Both the position numbers and the translations under genes were made by a program. Shown here one piece after another: positions 41,378-50,565 of a DNA stretch of 64,000 nucleotides; within the stretch, counting starts at the first letter, position 1; every line of letters begins with the position of its first letter. Under the pieces are notes generated by a model, which had not been told where the DNA came from, searched no databases, and saw only the letters and a program-made list of their open reading frames with translations. This DNA is from Flavobacteriaceae bacterium UBA3611 (lineage in GTDB: Bacteria > Bacteroidota > Bacteroidia > Flavobacteriales > Flavobacteriaceae): the NCBI GenBank assembly GCA_002375495.1, contig DFLU01000009.1, positions 63,773-127,772 of the forward strand, read 5' to 3'.

Positions 41378-43816
41378 TCAATAATTCACATATACATATC
41401 CCAAAAAGGCATCGGTAAATTCGGGGTCATTTAGGTGAAGCACGTAGTAATATGTACCTACCGGAACCAATTTGTTCTGTGCCAACAACCCTGTGTTCGG
41501 AATGCCATCCCAAAAGCCATCTTCGTTTTTGCCTTCGTAGATAAGGTTTCCTTGGCGGCTATAAATCAGCAATGTAAAATCATCAAACACATTAACAAGG
41601 CCAGTTATTTCAAATTCGTCGTTAATACCGTCGCCGCTGGGTGAAAATCCTTGCGGAATGGTAGGTGCGCAATTTTCCGTAGTTAACAAAAAGGAAGCAG
41701 TGGTAAAGCAGATAACGTTCTCCAGGCGAACATAAATACGTTGGGGGTCTGCACCATTGGTATATTGTTCAGGATCTGCAATCGGGTTGGTATTGGCAAT
41801 GGCATCTTCTTCGTTGGTGAAATAGGTAATGGTATCGTTCGGGTCTGTAGAAATCAGCTCATTTTGCTCGGTGAGGTCAAAGGTCGCCGTATCAAACCCT
41901 TCGTCACATTCCAATAAATCGGGTAGCGGTGCGATTGGGGGGATGCTTCCAAATACAACCACCATTTCAAATTCATTATTGGTGTCGTCTAATTCAAATA
42001 CTTGTCCAATGCCCATTCCGTTATCATCAACCACCAACAACAATGTAAACGTATTGGGAACCGTGTCTGACAAGGTAAGTTCTAACACGCCAGGTTCGCT
42101 TCCTCCTTCAGGAATCACATTTTCGGTAGTTGCCTGGGCTACTAATTGACCATCAATGTAAAACGCAATAGGCGTGGCAGCAGGTAATGGTGCGGTGCCA
42201 AGGGTGTTGAAAACCGTATATGCAATTGTTAAGTTCCTTTGTCTACAAGCATTGAGGTCGTTTGTTATGGTGATCGTAGCGTCCGGCAGTGGGCAAACAA
42301 GTACTTCTATATTGAAACTTCCTACCGAAAAACAGTCTGCATTGGCCGCTCGTACCCAAATAGTCTGCGGATTTTCACTATTGATATATGTTTCTGGTGA
42401 ATCGATAGGGTTTTCGTCATTTTCAGCATCTGCTTCGGAAATGTGAAACGTAATGGTATCTGCGTCGGTCACTGAAGCCGTAGCATCAAACAAATTGAAG
42501 GTTTCGGTACCCACTACATCACACTGCTCTAAATCTTGCAAGTTTGAAACATCTGGAAAGACCAGTAAACTGAAATCAACTATAAAGTCATTGTTAGTTT
42601 CGTCAAGCTCATTTACGATACCTACACCGCCACCCGAATCGTCTACCGTAGCACGTAATTGGAAATCGGCTGGAATCGCTTCTGGGATACTCAAATCGAT
42701 AGTGCCGCTTTCAGAACCGCCAATGGGTAATTCTGTCAGTGTTTCCGATTGTCCCACCAGCGAGTTGTTTGCATAAAAAGAAATAGGTGTATTGGCAGGT
42801 AAAGCTCCTGTGCTGTTTACATTAAAAACGGTATAGTCTACTGTAATGTCTCGGTCACCGCAGGTATCTGCACCCGTTACATCATCAATAACGATGGTGG
42901 CATCGGGCAATTCTACATTTAAAACGGTGATGATGTTATTTATAAGTACCAAATCTTGACCAGAAGTAACCTGAATCAACGCTTGGGTGTCGCCGGGTTG
43001 GATGTTATTTTCAATATTGTAGAAATCCAAATCCATGTTGAATAATTGGTCAGATCCTGTAAACGAGTTGGTACCGTTAAATTGGTTGTTGGGCGGATTC
43101 AGCGGGTCGTTGCTAAGAATATTTCCGTTGATAGAAAGTGTTTCGTTCACCGCAATGTTTCGGTCGCCTTCCCATGCTAAAAAACCAATTTTTGCGCCTT
43201 CATTATCGAGAACATTCAAGTTTTCTAACAAAATGTTTATTTCCGATTGAGCGCCAGAAACACCATCCAAGCCGTCAAATAAAATAATTTGGTTCAAAGG
43301 AAGCGAAGCATCTTCATAAATCACGTACATGGCCCAGCCACCAAAGTTGGTAGAATTCCCTTGGTTGATTTGGCAAAAGGGTTGTATGTCTTTAAGTAGA
43401 TCGAGTTCAGAAAGGGTGTATTCGCCAGTTCCGTTTGCATTTACAATATTGGTGACATCGGCATAGGCAGCAAAATAATTAAATTTCGTTCCACTATTTG
43501 CTACAAACGAATAAGAGAAATCTCGAGTTGCAGATACTGGAGTTCCATTAAGTTCAACATCAAAATCACCATTTCCAGAACCAGCCCAGTACAGTGCCGC
43601 GGCTACAACAGTCTGTCCGGGGTCTAACGTTAAATCTGCACTGCTTTCGGTAAGGATGGTACATTCTGTAGCATTACCATTCTCTTCTAGATTTAGTGTA
43701 TTTCCTAAGCCAACATAATCGAACTGGCCATTGTACTGAATAAATTGCCCTATTTCTTGAGCAGAAATGATGGTTGTACAAAATAATAGGAAAACGAGCA
43801 GGTACTGTTTGCGCAT
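41378..43816 (-). CDS. Large exported protein with T9SS type B (gliding-associated) C-terminus
   Basis: An 812-residue surface or secreted protein. Start set at ATG 43816 (MRKQYLLV), which gives a signal peptide ending SAQE; the longer reading frame adds ten residues ahead of it. After a beta-rich N-terminal domain (about 20-310) comes a module of about 210 residues present twice, each with CARDB-like DYTVFN/AYTVFN, FYANNS/FYIDGQ, DETNND/DDTNNE and LEQCD/LLECD segments, each closing at NADCFS/NVICFT. The last ~85 residues (GFSPSGDGINDEFEI onward, ending YVYVNY) are the gliding motility-associated C-terminal domain (type B T9SS signal). Adhesion or surface attachment is likely but inferred. 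Confidence 0.85.
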   Translation of the reverse strand: MRKQYLLVFLLFCTTIISAQEIGQFIQYNGQFDYVGLGNTLNLEENGNATECTILTESSADLTLDPGQTVVAAALYWAGSGNGDFDVELNGTPVSATRDFSYSFVANSGTKFNYFAAYADVTNIVNANGTGEYTLSELDLLKDIQPFCQINQGNSTNFGGWAMYVIYEDASLPLNQIILFDGLDGVSGAQSEINILLENLNVLDNEGAKIGFLAWEGDRNIAVNETLSINGNILSNDPLNPPNNQFNGTNSFTGSDQLFNMDLDFYNIENNIQPGDTQALIQVTSGQDLVLINNIITVLNVELPDATIVIDDVTGADTCGDRDITVDYTVFNVNSTGALPANTPISFYANNSLVGQSETLTELPIGGSESGTIDLSIPEAIPADFQLRATVDDSGGGVGIVNELDETNNDFIVDFSLLVFPDVSNLQDLEQCDVVGTETFNLFDATASVTDADTITFHISEADAENDENPIDSPETYINSENPQTIWVRAANADCFSVGSFNIEVLVCPLPDATITITNDLNACRQRNLTIAYTVFNTLGTAPLPAATPIAFYIDGQLVAQATTENVIPEGGSEPGVLELTLSDTVPNTFTLLLVVDDNGMGIGQVFELDDTNNEFEMVVVFGSIPPIAPLPDLLECDEGFDTATFDLTEQNELISTDPNDTITYFTNEEDAIANTNPIADPEQYTNGADPQRIYVRLENVICFTTASFLLTTENCAPTIPQGFSPSGDGINDEFEITGLVNVFDDFTLLIYSRQGNLIYEGKNEDGFWDGIPNTGLLAQNKLVPVGTYYYVLHLNDPEFTDAFLGYVYVNY

Positions 43817-43890
43817 GGTATTGGTTTGGTAGCTAAATATAAACAATATTTAGTACCCAACTCCCCTGAAACCTTACATCTTCCCTTTAT

Positions 43891-44727
43891 TTATAAATCG
43901 CGACGTTTTAGCAGTGCGTAGCTCCAGTATACAAATAAGAAGGTCCAAACTAGCACAATCGCTAATGGAAGCAACCCTACTTCATAGGTTTTGGTAAATG
44001 CTTCGCCTAACTGATTGGCAGCAGATTGCACCGCACCCAACCTAGAGAAAGGCTCTTTAATGAGGTTGCTCATTGCGGTTAACGGAAAAAATTGAGCGAC
44101 GTTTTCAGCAATATCAGTTCCTTTAAAAAACTGCCATTTCATAAGGGCGTACAAAATGCTTTCAACAATCCACCAAACCACCAAAAAGCCAATAGCAAAA
44201 GCCGAACGTTTCACCCAAACTCCCAAGAAGAGGCAGAAGGCGAAGAAGCCCATAAGTTTCACAAAGTAGGCCAACAGGTATTCCATATCGCTAAAAATGA
44301 TACCCAGCTCGGTATAATCAGAAAAACTAAGCCCTAGTATCATTGAAACGATAAATACGAATAACGTCGATATCAGAGCGAATCCGATGACCGTAATAAA
44401 CTTAGAGAGCACGAATTCGCGCTTGCTCAAACCATCGATCAGGTTTTGCTTTAAGGTGCGGTAGCTATACTCGTTAGAGGTCATTGAAACAATTACGATG
44501 GCCAAAAAGATCTTTAAAATAGCTGCCATATAGGTATTGAAATGCCAGATAAAAGGAAAGTTGAAAATTCCTTGGTCTGCCACGCGAAAGTTCACTTTTC
44601 CGATATTGAATTCGATGGAAGCAATAAGGGCTATAAACGTGATTAGCACAAAGTAGATAATCGAAATGACCCGTGCCGAGCGGTTATAGCGTAGCTTTTG
44701 TATTTCTATAGATAAGAGTCGTAGCAT
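43891..44727 (-). CDS. ABC-2 type permease
   Basis: A 278-residue membrane protein with six hydrophobic segments and an ABC-2 arrangement: an N-terminal cytosolic piece (MLRLLSIEIQKLRYNRSARV), a large periplasmic loop after TM1, and the conserved SYRTLKQNLIDGLSKREFVLSK amphipathic connection to TM3 (split at DGL). It is encoded 6 bases after the ABC ATPase gene, and the pair should form an exporter or a membrane-organising complex (2+2). The substrate is unknown; related pairs export antimicrobials or lipids or act in gliding (GldA-type), so the context does not decide it. Confidence 0.85.
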   Translation of the reverse strand: MLRLLSIEIQKLRYNRSARVISIIYFVLITFIALIASIEFNIGKVNFRVADQGIFNFPFIWHFNTYMAAILKIFLAIVIVSMTSNEYSYRTLKQNLIDGLSKREFVLSKFITVIGFALISTLFVFIVSMILGLSFSDYTELGIIFSDMEYLLAYFVKLMGFFAFCLFLGVWVKRSAFAIGFLVVWWIVESILYALMKWQFFKGTDIAENVAQFFPLTAMSNLIKEPFSRLGAVQSAANQLGEAFTKTYEVGLLPLAIVLVWTFLFVYWSYALLKRRDL

Positions 44728-44733
44728 GGTTGG

Positions 44734-45633
44734 TTAGTTGAGGTTTTTGGTGATTTCTAAGAATTGCTCTTCAAGGCTTTCTTTGCGTTTTACTAAGTGC
44801 GAGAGGGCAATTCCTTTGGCGTGCATTTGTTGATTAAAGGTAGAGGCGTCCATCGGTTCGTTCAAATAAGCCGTCAAAATTTCTCCTTCTTTTTTAACGG
44901 TTCCGAAGGCTGGATTGCGCTCTAGTTCTGCTTCCAACATTTCTAAATTGGCACTGCTCACTACAAAGAAACCGTGACTTGCGTTCATTCCTTCAACACT
45001 ACCACTGTACAAGCTCACTCCTTTTCTCAAAATTACCACATGCGAGCATACTTTTTCTACTTCATCTAATAAGTGGGAAGCCAGTAGGATGGTGGTTCCA
45101 TCTGCAGCAATCTGCTTAATAATTTGCCGTATTTGGTGAATTCCTTGTGGGTCGAGCCCATTAGTGGGTTCATCAAGAATTAAGATTTCGGGATCGTTTA
45201 GCAAGGCAGAAGCAATGGCAAGCCGTTGTTTCATCCCTAACGAAAAGGTACTAAATTTACTATCCCGCCGTTCGTGTAAGCCTACCACTTCTAGTTTTTC
45301 ATCAATTTTGTTGACGTCTACACCTTTTATTTTGCATACCAGCGCTAAATTCTGTGCAGCGGTCATGTACGGGTAGAAATTCGGGCGCTCGATAATGGCG
45401 CCAACCTTTTTTAAGGCTTGATGTGTAGATTCGGTTCCACCAAACCAGCTGTAGTTGCCAGCGGTTTTGTTTACCACGTTCAGAACGATGCCGAGGGTGG
45501 TCGATTTACCACTTCCGTTAGGACCTAAGATGCCGTAAACATTTCCTTTTTCAATAGAAAAAGACAAATCATTTACAGCGGTAATGGGGCCAAATTTCTT
45601 GGTGAGATTGTTAATTGTTAAGATAGTTTCCAA
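44734..45633 (-). CDS. ABC transporter ATP-binding subunit
   Basis: A 299-residue ATPase. Walker A is GPNGSGKST at about 38-46, the signature is SLGMKQRLAIA at about 131-141, and Walker B is LILDEPTNGLDP at about 153-164, followed by the H-loop His in LLASHLL. The C-terminal ~70 residues resemble the regulatory tail of ABC-2 ATPases (bcrA/CcmA-type). The start is TTG at 45633: the reading frame has ILTINNLTKKFG right after it and no ATG nearby. Its partner permease follows 6 bases later. It drives export by the pair. Confidence 0.9.
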   Translation of the reverse strand: METILTINNLTKKFGPITAVNDLSFSIEKGNVYGILGPNGSGKSTTLGIVLNVVNKTAGNYSWFGGTESTHQALKKVGAIIERPNFYPYMTAAQNLALVCKIKGVDVNKIDEKLEVVGLHERRDSKFSTFSLGMKQRLAIASALLNDPEILILDEPTNGLDPQGIHQIRQIIKQIAADGTTILLASHLLDEVEKVCSHVVILRKGVSLYSGSVEGMNASHGFFVVSSANLEMLEAELERNPAFGTVKKEGEILTAYLNEPMDASTFNQQMHAKGIALSHLVKRKESLEEQFLEITKNLN

Positions 45634-45715
45634 GCGATGTGATTTTGGAGGTTAGTTACAAATATGACGAACGAGTAGGTGTTTTGTTACAAAGCTAGCC
45701 AATCAGAAAAAACAA

Positions 45716-45758
45716 ATCCCAAATCCTGATAAGAAGTTTTTCTGTCAGAATTTGGGAT
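45716..45758 (-). terminator. Terminator after the nucleoid-associated protein gene
   Basis: A 14-bp stem (ATCCCAAATCCTGA / TCAGAATTTGGGAT) with one G·U pair in the minus-strand RNA and a T-rich tail. It lies between the NdpA-like gene and the ABC transporter operon. Confidence 0.7.
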
Positions 45759-45781
45759 GTATCTTTTAGAATTTTAGAATC

Positions 45782-46840
45782 TTAGCTCTTCTGTTCTTTG
45801 TTGAAATAGACAAGGTAATAATACATCTGCTTTTCTTCGTCCCAACCCTTTTCTACGAACTTTTCAGCACTTTCAGGATTAATGAAATCCATTTTAATCT
45901 GAATGTTGGTGTCTAACTGAATGACATTCTTTATTTTTTTACGCGCTGCCGTCACTGCCGTATTTGCAATGGGGAAGGTCGTGATGTCTTCAATCTTGTA
46001 TTTGGGCGCCTGCTCTGTTTTGTAATGCTTGAATTCTGGTATCAAATCTGGGTTGTCCAGTACTTCGTTTACAAACAGGCTTTCTTCAAACTGATCATTC
46101 TTGGCAAAGTGGTTTACCGCCCGGTTCATGAACATCACCTCTTGTTGTTTGTCTTCTGCAGGCAACACCACATCTTTAGCGAAATCCTGACAGAATTTTA
46201 AGTATTTCTTGGTGTAAAAATTATCATCTGCGGTAGCTTCAACTCCCAGAAAACTTTCTAGCCAATAGCGGGCATCATAACGATTGCTATCTACCGAAAG
46301 GATTTTATACCCTTCTTCTTTTTTTACATTGAAAATGATAGCGCCTTTATCTAATTTATTGAGATTTACCCCTTGTTGCAAGATGGCGTCTAGTTGTTGT
46401 TCTCCTTCGGAAAATTGAAGAAAATCTTGTTTCAGCTCCGATTTGAAGATTCCGATGGCTTCAACCTTTTCGTTGTCTAACAACACATTTTCCATATATG
46501 CTACATACACTTCCCCACTTTTGATGTGTGGGTGCATTGACTGGTCGAATAGGTATTTTGCAATTTTTTTGCTTTCCTCATGAACATTGTCTGGATTTGA
46601 GAAACAGGCTGTTGCAATGTTGTAGAGCTCGTTGAATTCTACGTCAGCCTCATTGTCGAAATGAAAGTAATTCTCTTCTTTATCTCTAAATGGTTTAAGG
46701 AAAAACTCTTTCAGTAATGGCGTTAGCTCATCGTCCATTTCGTAGGGGGCGGCCGATAATAAGATGCCTTCGTTTCTGCTCTTATTTCCAACGCGGTGAA
46801 TGGATAATGAGGCAATATGGGTGTTATATAAATTGATCAT
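45782..46840 (-). CDS. Nucleoid-associated protein, NdpA/YejK family
   Basis: A 352-residue soluble protein of the family of E. coli YejK/NdpA, which co-purifies with the nucleoid. The N-terminus MINLYNTHIASLSIHRVGN and the mid region (KGAIIFNVKKEEGYKILSVD, RYWLESFL and TKKYLKFCQDF) fit the family. The C-terminal part is basic and soluble (KKIKNVIQLDTNIQIKMDF, split at QLD). There is no DNA-binding motif I can point to; the role comes from family knowledge. It starts 46 bases after the pRiA4b ORF-3-type gene on the same strand and is followed by a terminator. Confidence 0.8.
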   Translation of the reverse strand: MINLYNTHIASLSIHRVGNKSRNEGILLSAAPYEMDDELTPLLKEFFLKPFRDKEENYFHFDNEADVEFNELYNIATACFSNPDNVHEESKKIAKYLFDQSMHPHIKSGEVYVAYMENVLLDNEKVEAIGIFKSELKQDFLQFSEGEQQLDAILQQGVNLNKLDKGAIIFNVKKEEGYKILSVDSNRYDARYWLESFLGVEATADDNFYTKKYLKFCQDFAKDVVLPAEDKQQEVMFMNRAVNHFAKNDQFEESLFVNEVLDNPDLIPEFKHYKTEQAPKYKIEDITTFPIANTAVTAARKKIKNVIQLDTNIQIKMDFINPESAEKFVEKGWDEEKQMYYYLVYFNKEQKS

Positions 46841-46886
46841 GTAAGCGCTATGGGTTTAGGTTGAAAAGGTGTAAACGGAAACGGGC

Positions 46887-47405
46887 TTAATTCCAGTTTT
46901 CGTCAAAATCTAGGTTGTCGTAATCTTCGGCATCAAGGTCGTATTCTTCATCGTCAAAATCGTCTTCGCCGTCAATTTTCTCTGCTATAAATTCTTTTTC
47001 AGGAGCTTCTTCAGGTATTTGGCCATGTGAATACATGAGGTTAGGGTATTGCATGCCCGGTTCGGGTTCGGTAATTTCAGCCAATTCTACCATAAACGTC
47101 CACATGCTCAAGAAATCATACACATACAAAAGTCTTGGCTGGTCTTCCCAAACGGTGTCTTCCAAAATCGTGTCTCCCATGGTTCGCACAGTGTCACCAC
47201 CTTCACTCATATCGAAAAGGGCGATTTCCTCACCTTGTTCCCAAAGTTCGTTGCTCACGTAAAACGATGCCATTTCCTGACCTGCAAAACCGAAGGCTTG
47301 CGTAATTGCATTATGGAAATCTTCCATGGTGCTGCTAGCGTCAATTTCAATATCTCGAAATACGTCTTCGTGGGTATCTAAAATGGCTCTAAATCTATAA
47401 ATCAT
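46887..47405 (-). CDS. Plasmid pRiA4b ORF-3-family protein
   Basis: A 172-residue protein with the fold of the pRiA4b ORF-3/IS1096 TnpR-type family: MIYRFRAILDTHEDVFRDIEID start, TMEDFHNAITQAFGF at about 29-43, FYVSNELWEQGEEI, and YVYDFLSMWTFMVEL at about 89-103. I set the start at ATG 47405 because it gives the conserved IYRFRA strand; the longer frame adds an unlikely 22 residues. The C-terminus (about 130-172) is strikingly acidic, almost all Asp/Glu (DDFDDEEYDLDAEDYDNLD). Despite the family name there is no mobile element nearby. The function is unknown. It precedes the NdpA-like gene, likely in one operon. Confidence 0.8.
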   Translation of the reverse strand: MIYRFRAILDTHEDVFRDIEIDASSTMEDFHNAITQAFGFAGQEMASFYVSNELWEQGEEIALFDMSEGGDTVRTMGDTILEDTVWEDQPRLLYVYDFLSMWTFMVELAEITEPEPGMQYPNLMYSHGQIPEEAPEKEFIAEKIDGEDDFDDEEYDLDAEDYDNLDFDENWN

Positions 47406-47424
47406 CCTGCTAAATTTAAGAGGG

Positions 47425-47432
47425 CAAAGATA
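47425..47432 (-). promoter_or_regulatory. Promoter box upstream of the pRiA4b ORF-3-type gene
   Basis: Minus strand TATCTTTG, exact TAnnTTTG match, 19 bases before the ATG at 47405. The nearest TTG is 26 bases further upstream, longer than usual. Confidence 0.5.
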
Positions 47433-47545
47433 CGATTTTACGAGCGAAGTAGAAATACCAAAAACATGCAATTTGTCATTTTACAGTCGTCCAGTCCAAC
47501 TAGCAGAAATGAATGGCAAAAGCTGTTTTATGAGCGATAGAAAGC

Positions 47546-48754
47546 TTACGAAATTGTTATCTCCAACTGATTGGCAACGAGATCGTCAAAGGTTTCCCGT
47601 TTTCTGATGAGATGTGCCGCGCCCTTGTACCAAAGCACTTCTGCGGGTCTGTAACGGCTGTTGTAATTGCTCGCCATAGAAAAACAATACGCTCCGGCGT
47701 TGTGGAACGCCAAAATATCGCCTTCGGTTATTTCTGAAATACGTCGGTTATTGGCAAACGTATCGGTCTCACAAATATAGCCTACCACACTGTAAAAGCG
47801 CTCTTTTCCCTGCGGATTGCTCACATTTTCAATATGGTGTTGTGCGTTGTACAACATCGGGCGGATGAGGTGGTTAAAGCCACTGTCTACCTGTGCGAAA
47901 ACGGTTGAGGTGGTTTGCTTGATCACATTTACCTTTGTGAGAAATTTACCTGCTTCACTCACCAAGAATTTACCAGGCTCAAAGGCAAGGGTAAGTTCTT
48001 TTCCGTAGGTTTCACAGAACTCGTTAAAGCGTTGTGTAAGTTTTTCCCCTAACTCGTTTACGTTGGTTTCAATATCGCCTTCCTTGTAAGGCACTTTGAA
48101 TCCGCTACCAAAATCGATGAATTCTAAATTACTGAACTTAGCTGCCGTTTCGAATAAAATTTCCGAAGCATAAAGAAACACATCAATATCTAAAATGTCG
48201 CTACCCGTGTGCATGTGGATACCGTTAATGTGCATGCCCGTATTTTCCACGATACGCGCCAACAGCGGAACTTGATGTATGGAAATCCCGAATTTACTAT
48301 CTATATGCCCTACGGAAATGTTCGTGTTTCCTCCTGCCATGACATGCGGATTGATACGTACACACACAGGAGTTTTTGGGTGCTTGGCACCAAATTGTTC
48401 TAAGATAGAAAGATTGTCGATGTTGATTTGCACGCCCAGCGCTGCCGCCTCTTCCAATTCTTCTAGAGAAACACCATTGGGTGTAAAAATAATATCAGAT
48501 GCCGGAACTCCAGCTTTTAAAGCCAGCTGAACCTCTTGTATAGACACCGTGTCCATTCCACAACCAAAACTGTGCAATAATTTTAACACCGAAATATTAG
48601 AAAGAGCCTTAACTGCATAATGAAATTGTACCTTTTTGACTCCCTTAAATGCCTTTGCCAAACGTTTGTATTGCGCTTCCATGATAGAGGCGTCATAAAC
48701 ATAAACTGGGTTTCCAAATTCTTGGGCTATGGCCAAAAGGTCTTGGTGTGTCAT
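47546..48754 (-). CDS. lysA: Diaminopimelate decarboxylase LysA
   Basis: Converts meso-diaminopimelate to L-lysine, the last step of lysine synthesis, using PLP. The 402-residue fold-III PLP enzyme has the Lys that binds PLP in FHYAVKALSN (Lys49), the PLP phosphate motif SGFKVPY at about 212-218 and FEPGKFLV at about 260-267, and the C-terminal barrel with the substrate Cys in VGYICETDTFA. No other lys or dap gene is nearby. It is divergent from the PPIase gene; the 177-base gap holds the PPIase promoter. Confidence 0.95.
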   Translation of the reverse strand: MTHQDLLAIAQEFGNPVYVYDASIMEAQYKRLAKAFKGVKKVQFHYAVKALSNISVLKLLHSFGCGMDTVSIQEVQLALKAGVPASDIIFTPNGVSLEELEEAAALGVQINIDNLSILEQFGAKHPKTPVCVRINPHVMAGGNTNISVGHIDSKFGISIHQVPLLARIVENTGMHINGIHMHTGSDILDIDVFLYASEILFETAAKFSNLEFIDFGSGFKVPYKEGDIETNVNELGEKLTQRFNEFCETYGKELTLAFEPGKFLVSEAGKFLTKVNVIKQTTSTVFAQVDSGFNHLIRPMLYNAQHHIENVSNPQGKERFYSVVGYICETDTFANNRRISEITEGDILAFHNAGAYCFSMASNYNSRYRPAEVLWYKGAAHLIRKRETFDDLVANQLEITIS

Positions 48755-48901
48755 TGTGTACTTTTTTTGGTTGAAAATTTAAGGGGGTAAAAGTAGTACC
48801 TCCTGTACAACAGCTTCTTAAAGTTTTTATAAAATTTTAAATAAAACTTGTATTTACGAGCATGAACCAAATGGTAGGGAATATTTTGTGCTTAGTTTTT
48901 G

Positions 48902-48909
48902 TACCTTTG
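48902..48909 (+). promoter_or_regulatory. Promoter box of the cyclophilin-FKBP gene
   Basis: TACCTTTG, exact TAnnTTTG match, 22 bases before the ATG at 48932. A TTTG 13 bases upstream is too close to be a normal -33 element. Confidence 0.55.
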
Positions 48910-48931
48910 CACCCAATTTAAAAACGAAAAA

Positions 48932-49867
48932 ATGCAAGACGGAATCTACGCAAAGATTACTACTGAAAAAGGAGAAATACTTGGGCAATTGTTTTACGAA
49001 AAAACACCGGGAACGGTGGCTAATTTTGTGGCACTGGCCGAAGGAAATCTCGATAATGAAGCCAAACCACAAGGAACACCTTACTACGACGGATTGAAAT
49101 TTCACCGAGTGATTCCAGACTTTATGATCCAAGGGGGTGACCCACAGGGTACAGGAGCTGGCGGACCAGGATATAAATTTGACGACGAGTTCCACAAAGA
49201 ATTGCGCCACGATACCCCAGGCGTATTTTCGATGGCAAATGCAGGTCCAGGTACCAATGGAAGCCAGTTTTTTATTACCCATGTGGCTACGCCATGGTTA
49301 GACGATAAGCATACCGTATTCGGAAAAGTATTGGAAGGCCAGGATGTTGTAGACAGTGTTACGCAAGGCGACACCATGCAAAAGGTTGAAATTATACGTC
49401 AAGGTGCCGATGCAGAAGCTTGGAATGCTGTAGAAACCTTCCGTAAGTTCAATGGTGCAAAAGCAGAACGGGAAGCCGCTGCAAAGAAGGCGCAAGAAGA
49501 GTTGCTAACTTCTATTTCTGAAGGCTTTGAAGAAACTGAGAGCGGTCTGCGTTACCAAATCATCCAAAAAGGTGACGGTGCCAAAGCAAAAGCTGGTAAT
49601 ACAGTATCGGTACATTATAAAGGAATGTTTCCAGACGGAGGCGTGTTTGATTCGTCTTACAAAAGAGGTAATCCTATCGAATTTCCAGTAGGAATGGGGA
49701 ACGTGATTGCTGGATGGGACGAAGGAATTCAATTGCTTCATGTAGGTGACAAAGCAAGATTTGTAATCCCAAGTCACTTAGGCTACGGGGCGCAAGGAGC
49801 TGGCGGTGTGATTCCACCGAATGCAACATTGGTTTTCGATGTAGAATTAATGGATGTGAAAGCATAG
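48932..49867 (+). CDS. Cyclophilin-FKBP fusion peptidyl-prolyl isomerase
   Basis: A 311-residue protein with two PPIase domains of different families. Residues 1-~185 are a cyclophilin (FHRVIPDFMIQGGDP at about 54-68 and GPGTNGSQFFIT at about 107-118, catalytic Arg in FHRVI). Residues ~205-311 are an FKBP (VSVHYKGMFPDGGVFDSS, VIAGWDEGIQLL, and GYGAQGAGGVIPPNATLVF, split here at GGV). A Lys/Ala/Glu helix joins them (about 180-205). There is no signal peptide, so it is cytoplasmic. It should isomerise prolyl bonds and act as a chaperone. I set ATG at 48932; the ORF start upstream lies in the promoter. It has its own promoter and terminator. Confidence 0.95.
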   Translation: MQDGIYAKITTEKGEILGQLFYEKTPGTVANFVALAEGNLDNEAKPQGTPYYDGLKFHRVIPDFMIQGGDPQGTGAGGPGYKFDDEFHKELRHDTPGVFSMANAGPGTNGSQFFITHVATPWLDDKHTVFGKVLEGQDVVDSVTQGDTMQKVEIIRQGADAEAWNAVETFRKFNGAKAEREAAAKKAQEELLTSISEGFEETESGLRYQIIQKGDGAKAKAGNTVSVHYKGMFPDGGVFDSSYKRGNPIEFPVGMGNVIAGWDEGIQLLHVGDKARFVIPSHLGYGAQGAGGVIPPNATLVFDVELMDVKA

Positions 49868-49895
49868 TTCAAAACTTGTTGAGAACAACTTGAGA

Positions 49896-49925
49896 AAACG
49901 CCTTGGGAAACCGAGGCGTTTTTTA
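49896..49925 (+). terminator. Terminator of the cyclophilin-FKBP gene
   Basis: An 11-bp stem AAACGCCTTGG / CCGAGGCGTTT with one G·U pair, capped by GAAA, a GNRA tetraloop, and followed by a T run. Confidence 0.88.
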
Positions 49926-49935
49926 ATTTCGTGCT

Positions 49936-50469
49936 ATGGATATAAAAAAGTTACAATACCCGATTGGCCCGTTTCAGGTTCCTTCTGAAATTTCGGAAAA
50001 CGACCTTCAAGAGGCCATAACCATTCTAGATATTTTTCCGGAGAAGCTTCGGCTCTTAGTGTCCCAGCTTCCGCAGAAAACACTACAGCAACCCTACCGC
50101 CCAGAAGGATGGACCATTCAACAATTAGTGCACCATATTGCCGATAGCCATCACAACAGCTATATTCGTTTTAAGTGGGCGCTTACTGAGGACAATCCGA
50201 AAATTAAAGCATACAACGAGAAAGAATGGGCGTCTCTGGGCGATTACCATACCATGCCCATTGTTTGGTCTTTAATGCATTTGGAGGCAGTTCACCACAA
50301 ACTTGTGTACCTTTTGAATACCCTCACAGAAGCACAGTGGAACCGCACCTATCAGCATCCAGATAAAGATGGCCCTTCTTCGCTAAAAGAAACTGCTTTA
50401 CTATATGCATGGCACAGCATGCACCATTATGCGCATATAAAAAATGCCTTAGACCGCTTAGAAAACTAA
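49936..50469 (+). CDS. DinB-family (YfiT-type) metal-dependent transferase/hydrolase
   Basis: A 177-residue four-helix bundle of the DinB/YfiT superfamily. The metal-binding histidines appear in QLVHHIADSHHNSYIRF at about 56-72 and in WHSMHHYAHIKN at about 158-169. It has RPEGWTIQQL ahead of the first motif. YfiT homologues from Firmicutes are metal-dependent hydrolases or bacillithiol transferases; in Bacteroidota some are bacillithiol-related, but the exact substrate is inferred. It is cytoplasmic, and the gene stands between the PPIase terminator and a DUF2945 gene. Confidence 0.83.
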   Translation: MDIKKLQYPIGPFQVPSEISENDLQEAITILDIFPEKLRLLVSQLPQKTLQQPYRPEGWTIQQLVHHIADSHHNSYIRFKWALTEDNPKIKAYNEKEWASLGDYHTMPIVWSLMHLEAVHHKLVYLLNTLTEAQWNRTYQHPDKDGPSSLKETALLYAWHSMHHYAHIKNALDRLEN

Positions 50470-50565
50470 CACGTGCCTCTGCAATATAGCGGGTTCGATT
50501 ATTTGTTAACGGTATGTTAGCGCATGTGTTATACCAAGGATTCTTCTTTATCTTTAAAAGAAAAA

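Noticed and set aside
46887..47405. Sign of a plasmid or insertion sequence from the pRiA4b ORF-3 / IS1096 family name
   Set aside because: No transposase, terminal repeats, target duplications or plasmid genes are nearby; the name comes from the first described member.
50470..50565. A tRNA-like segment (GGGTTCGATT)
   Set aside because: No acceptor stem, D-loop or anticodon stem can be paired around it, so the T-loop-like word is chance.
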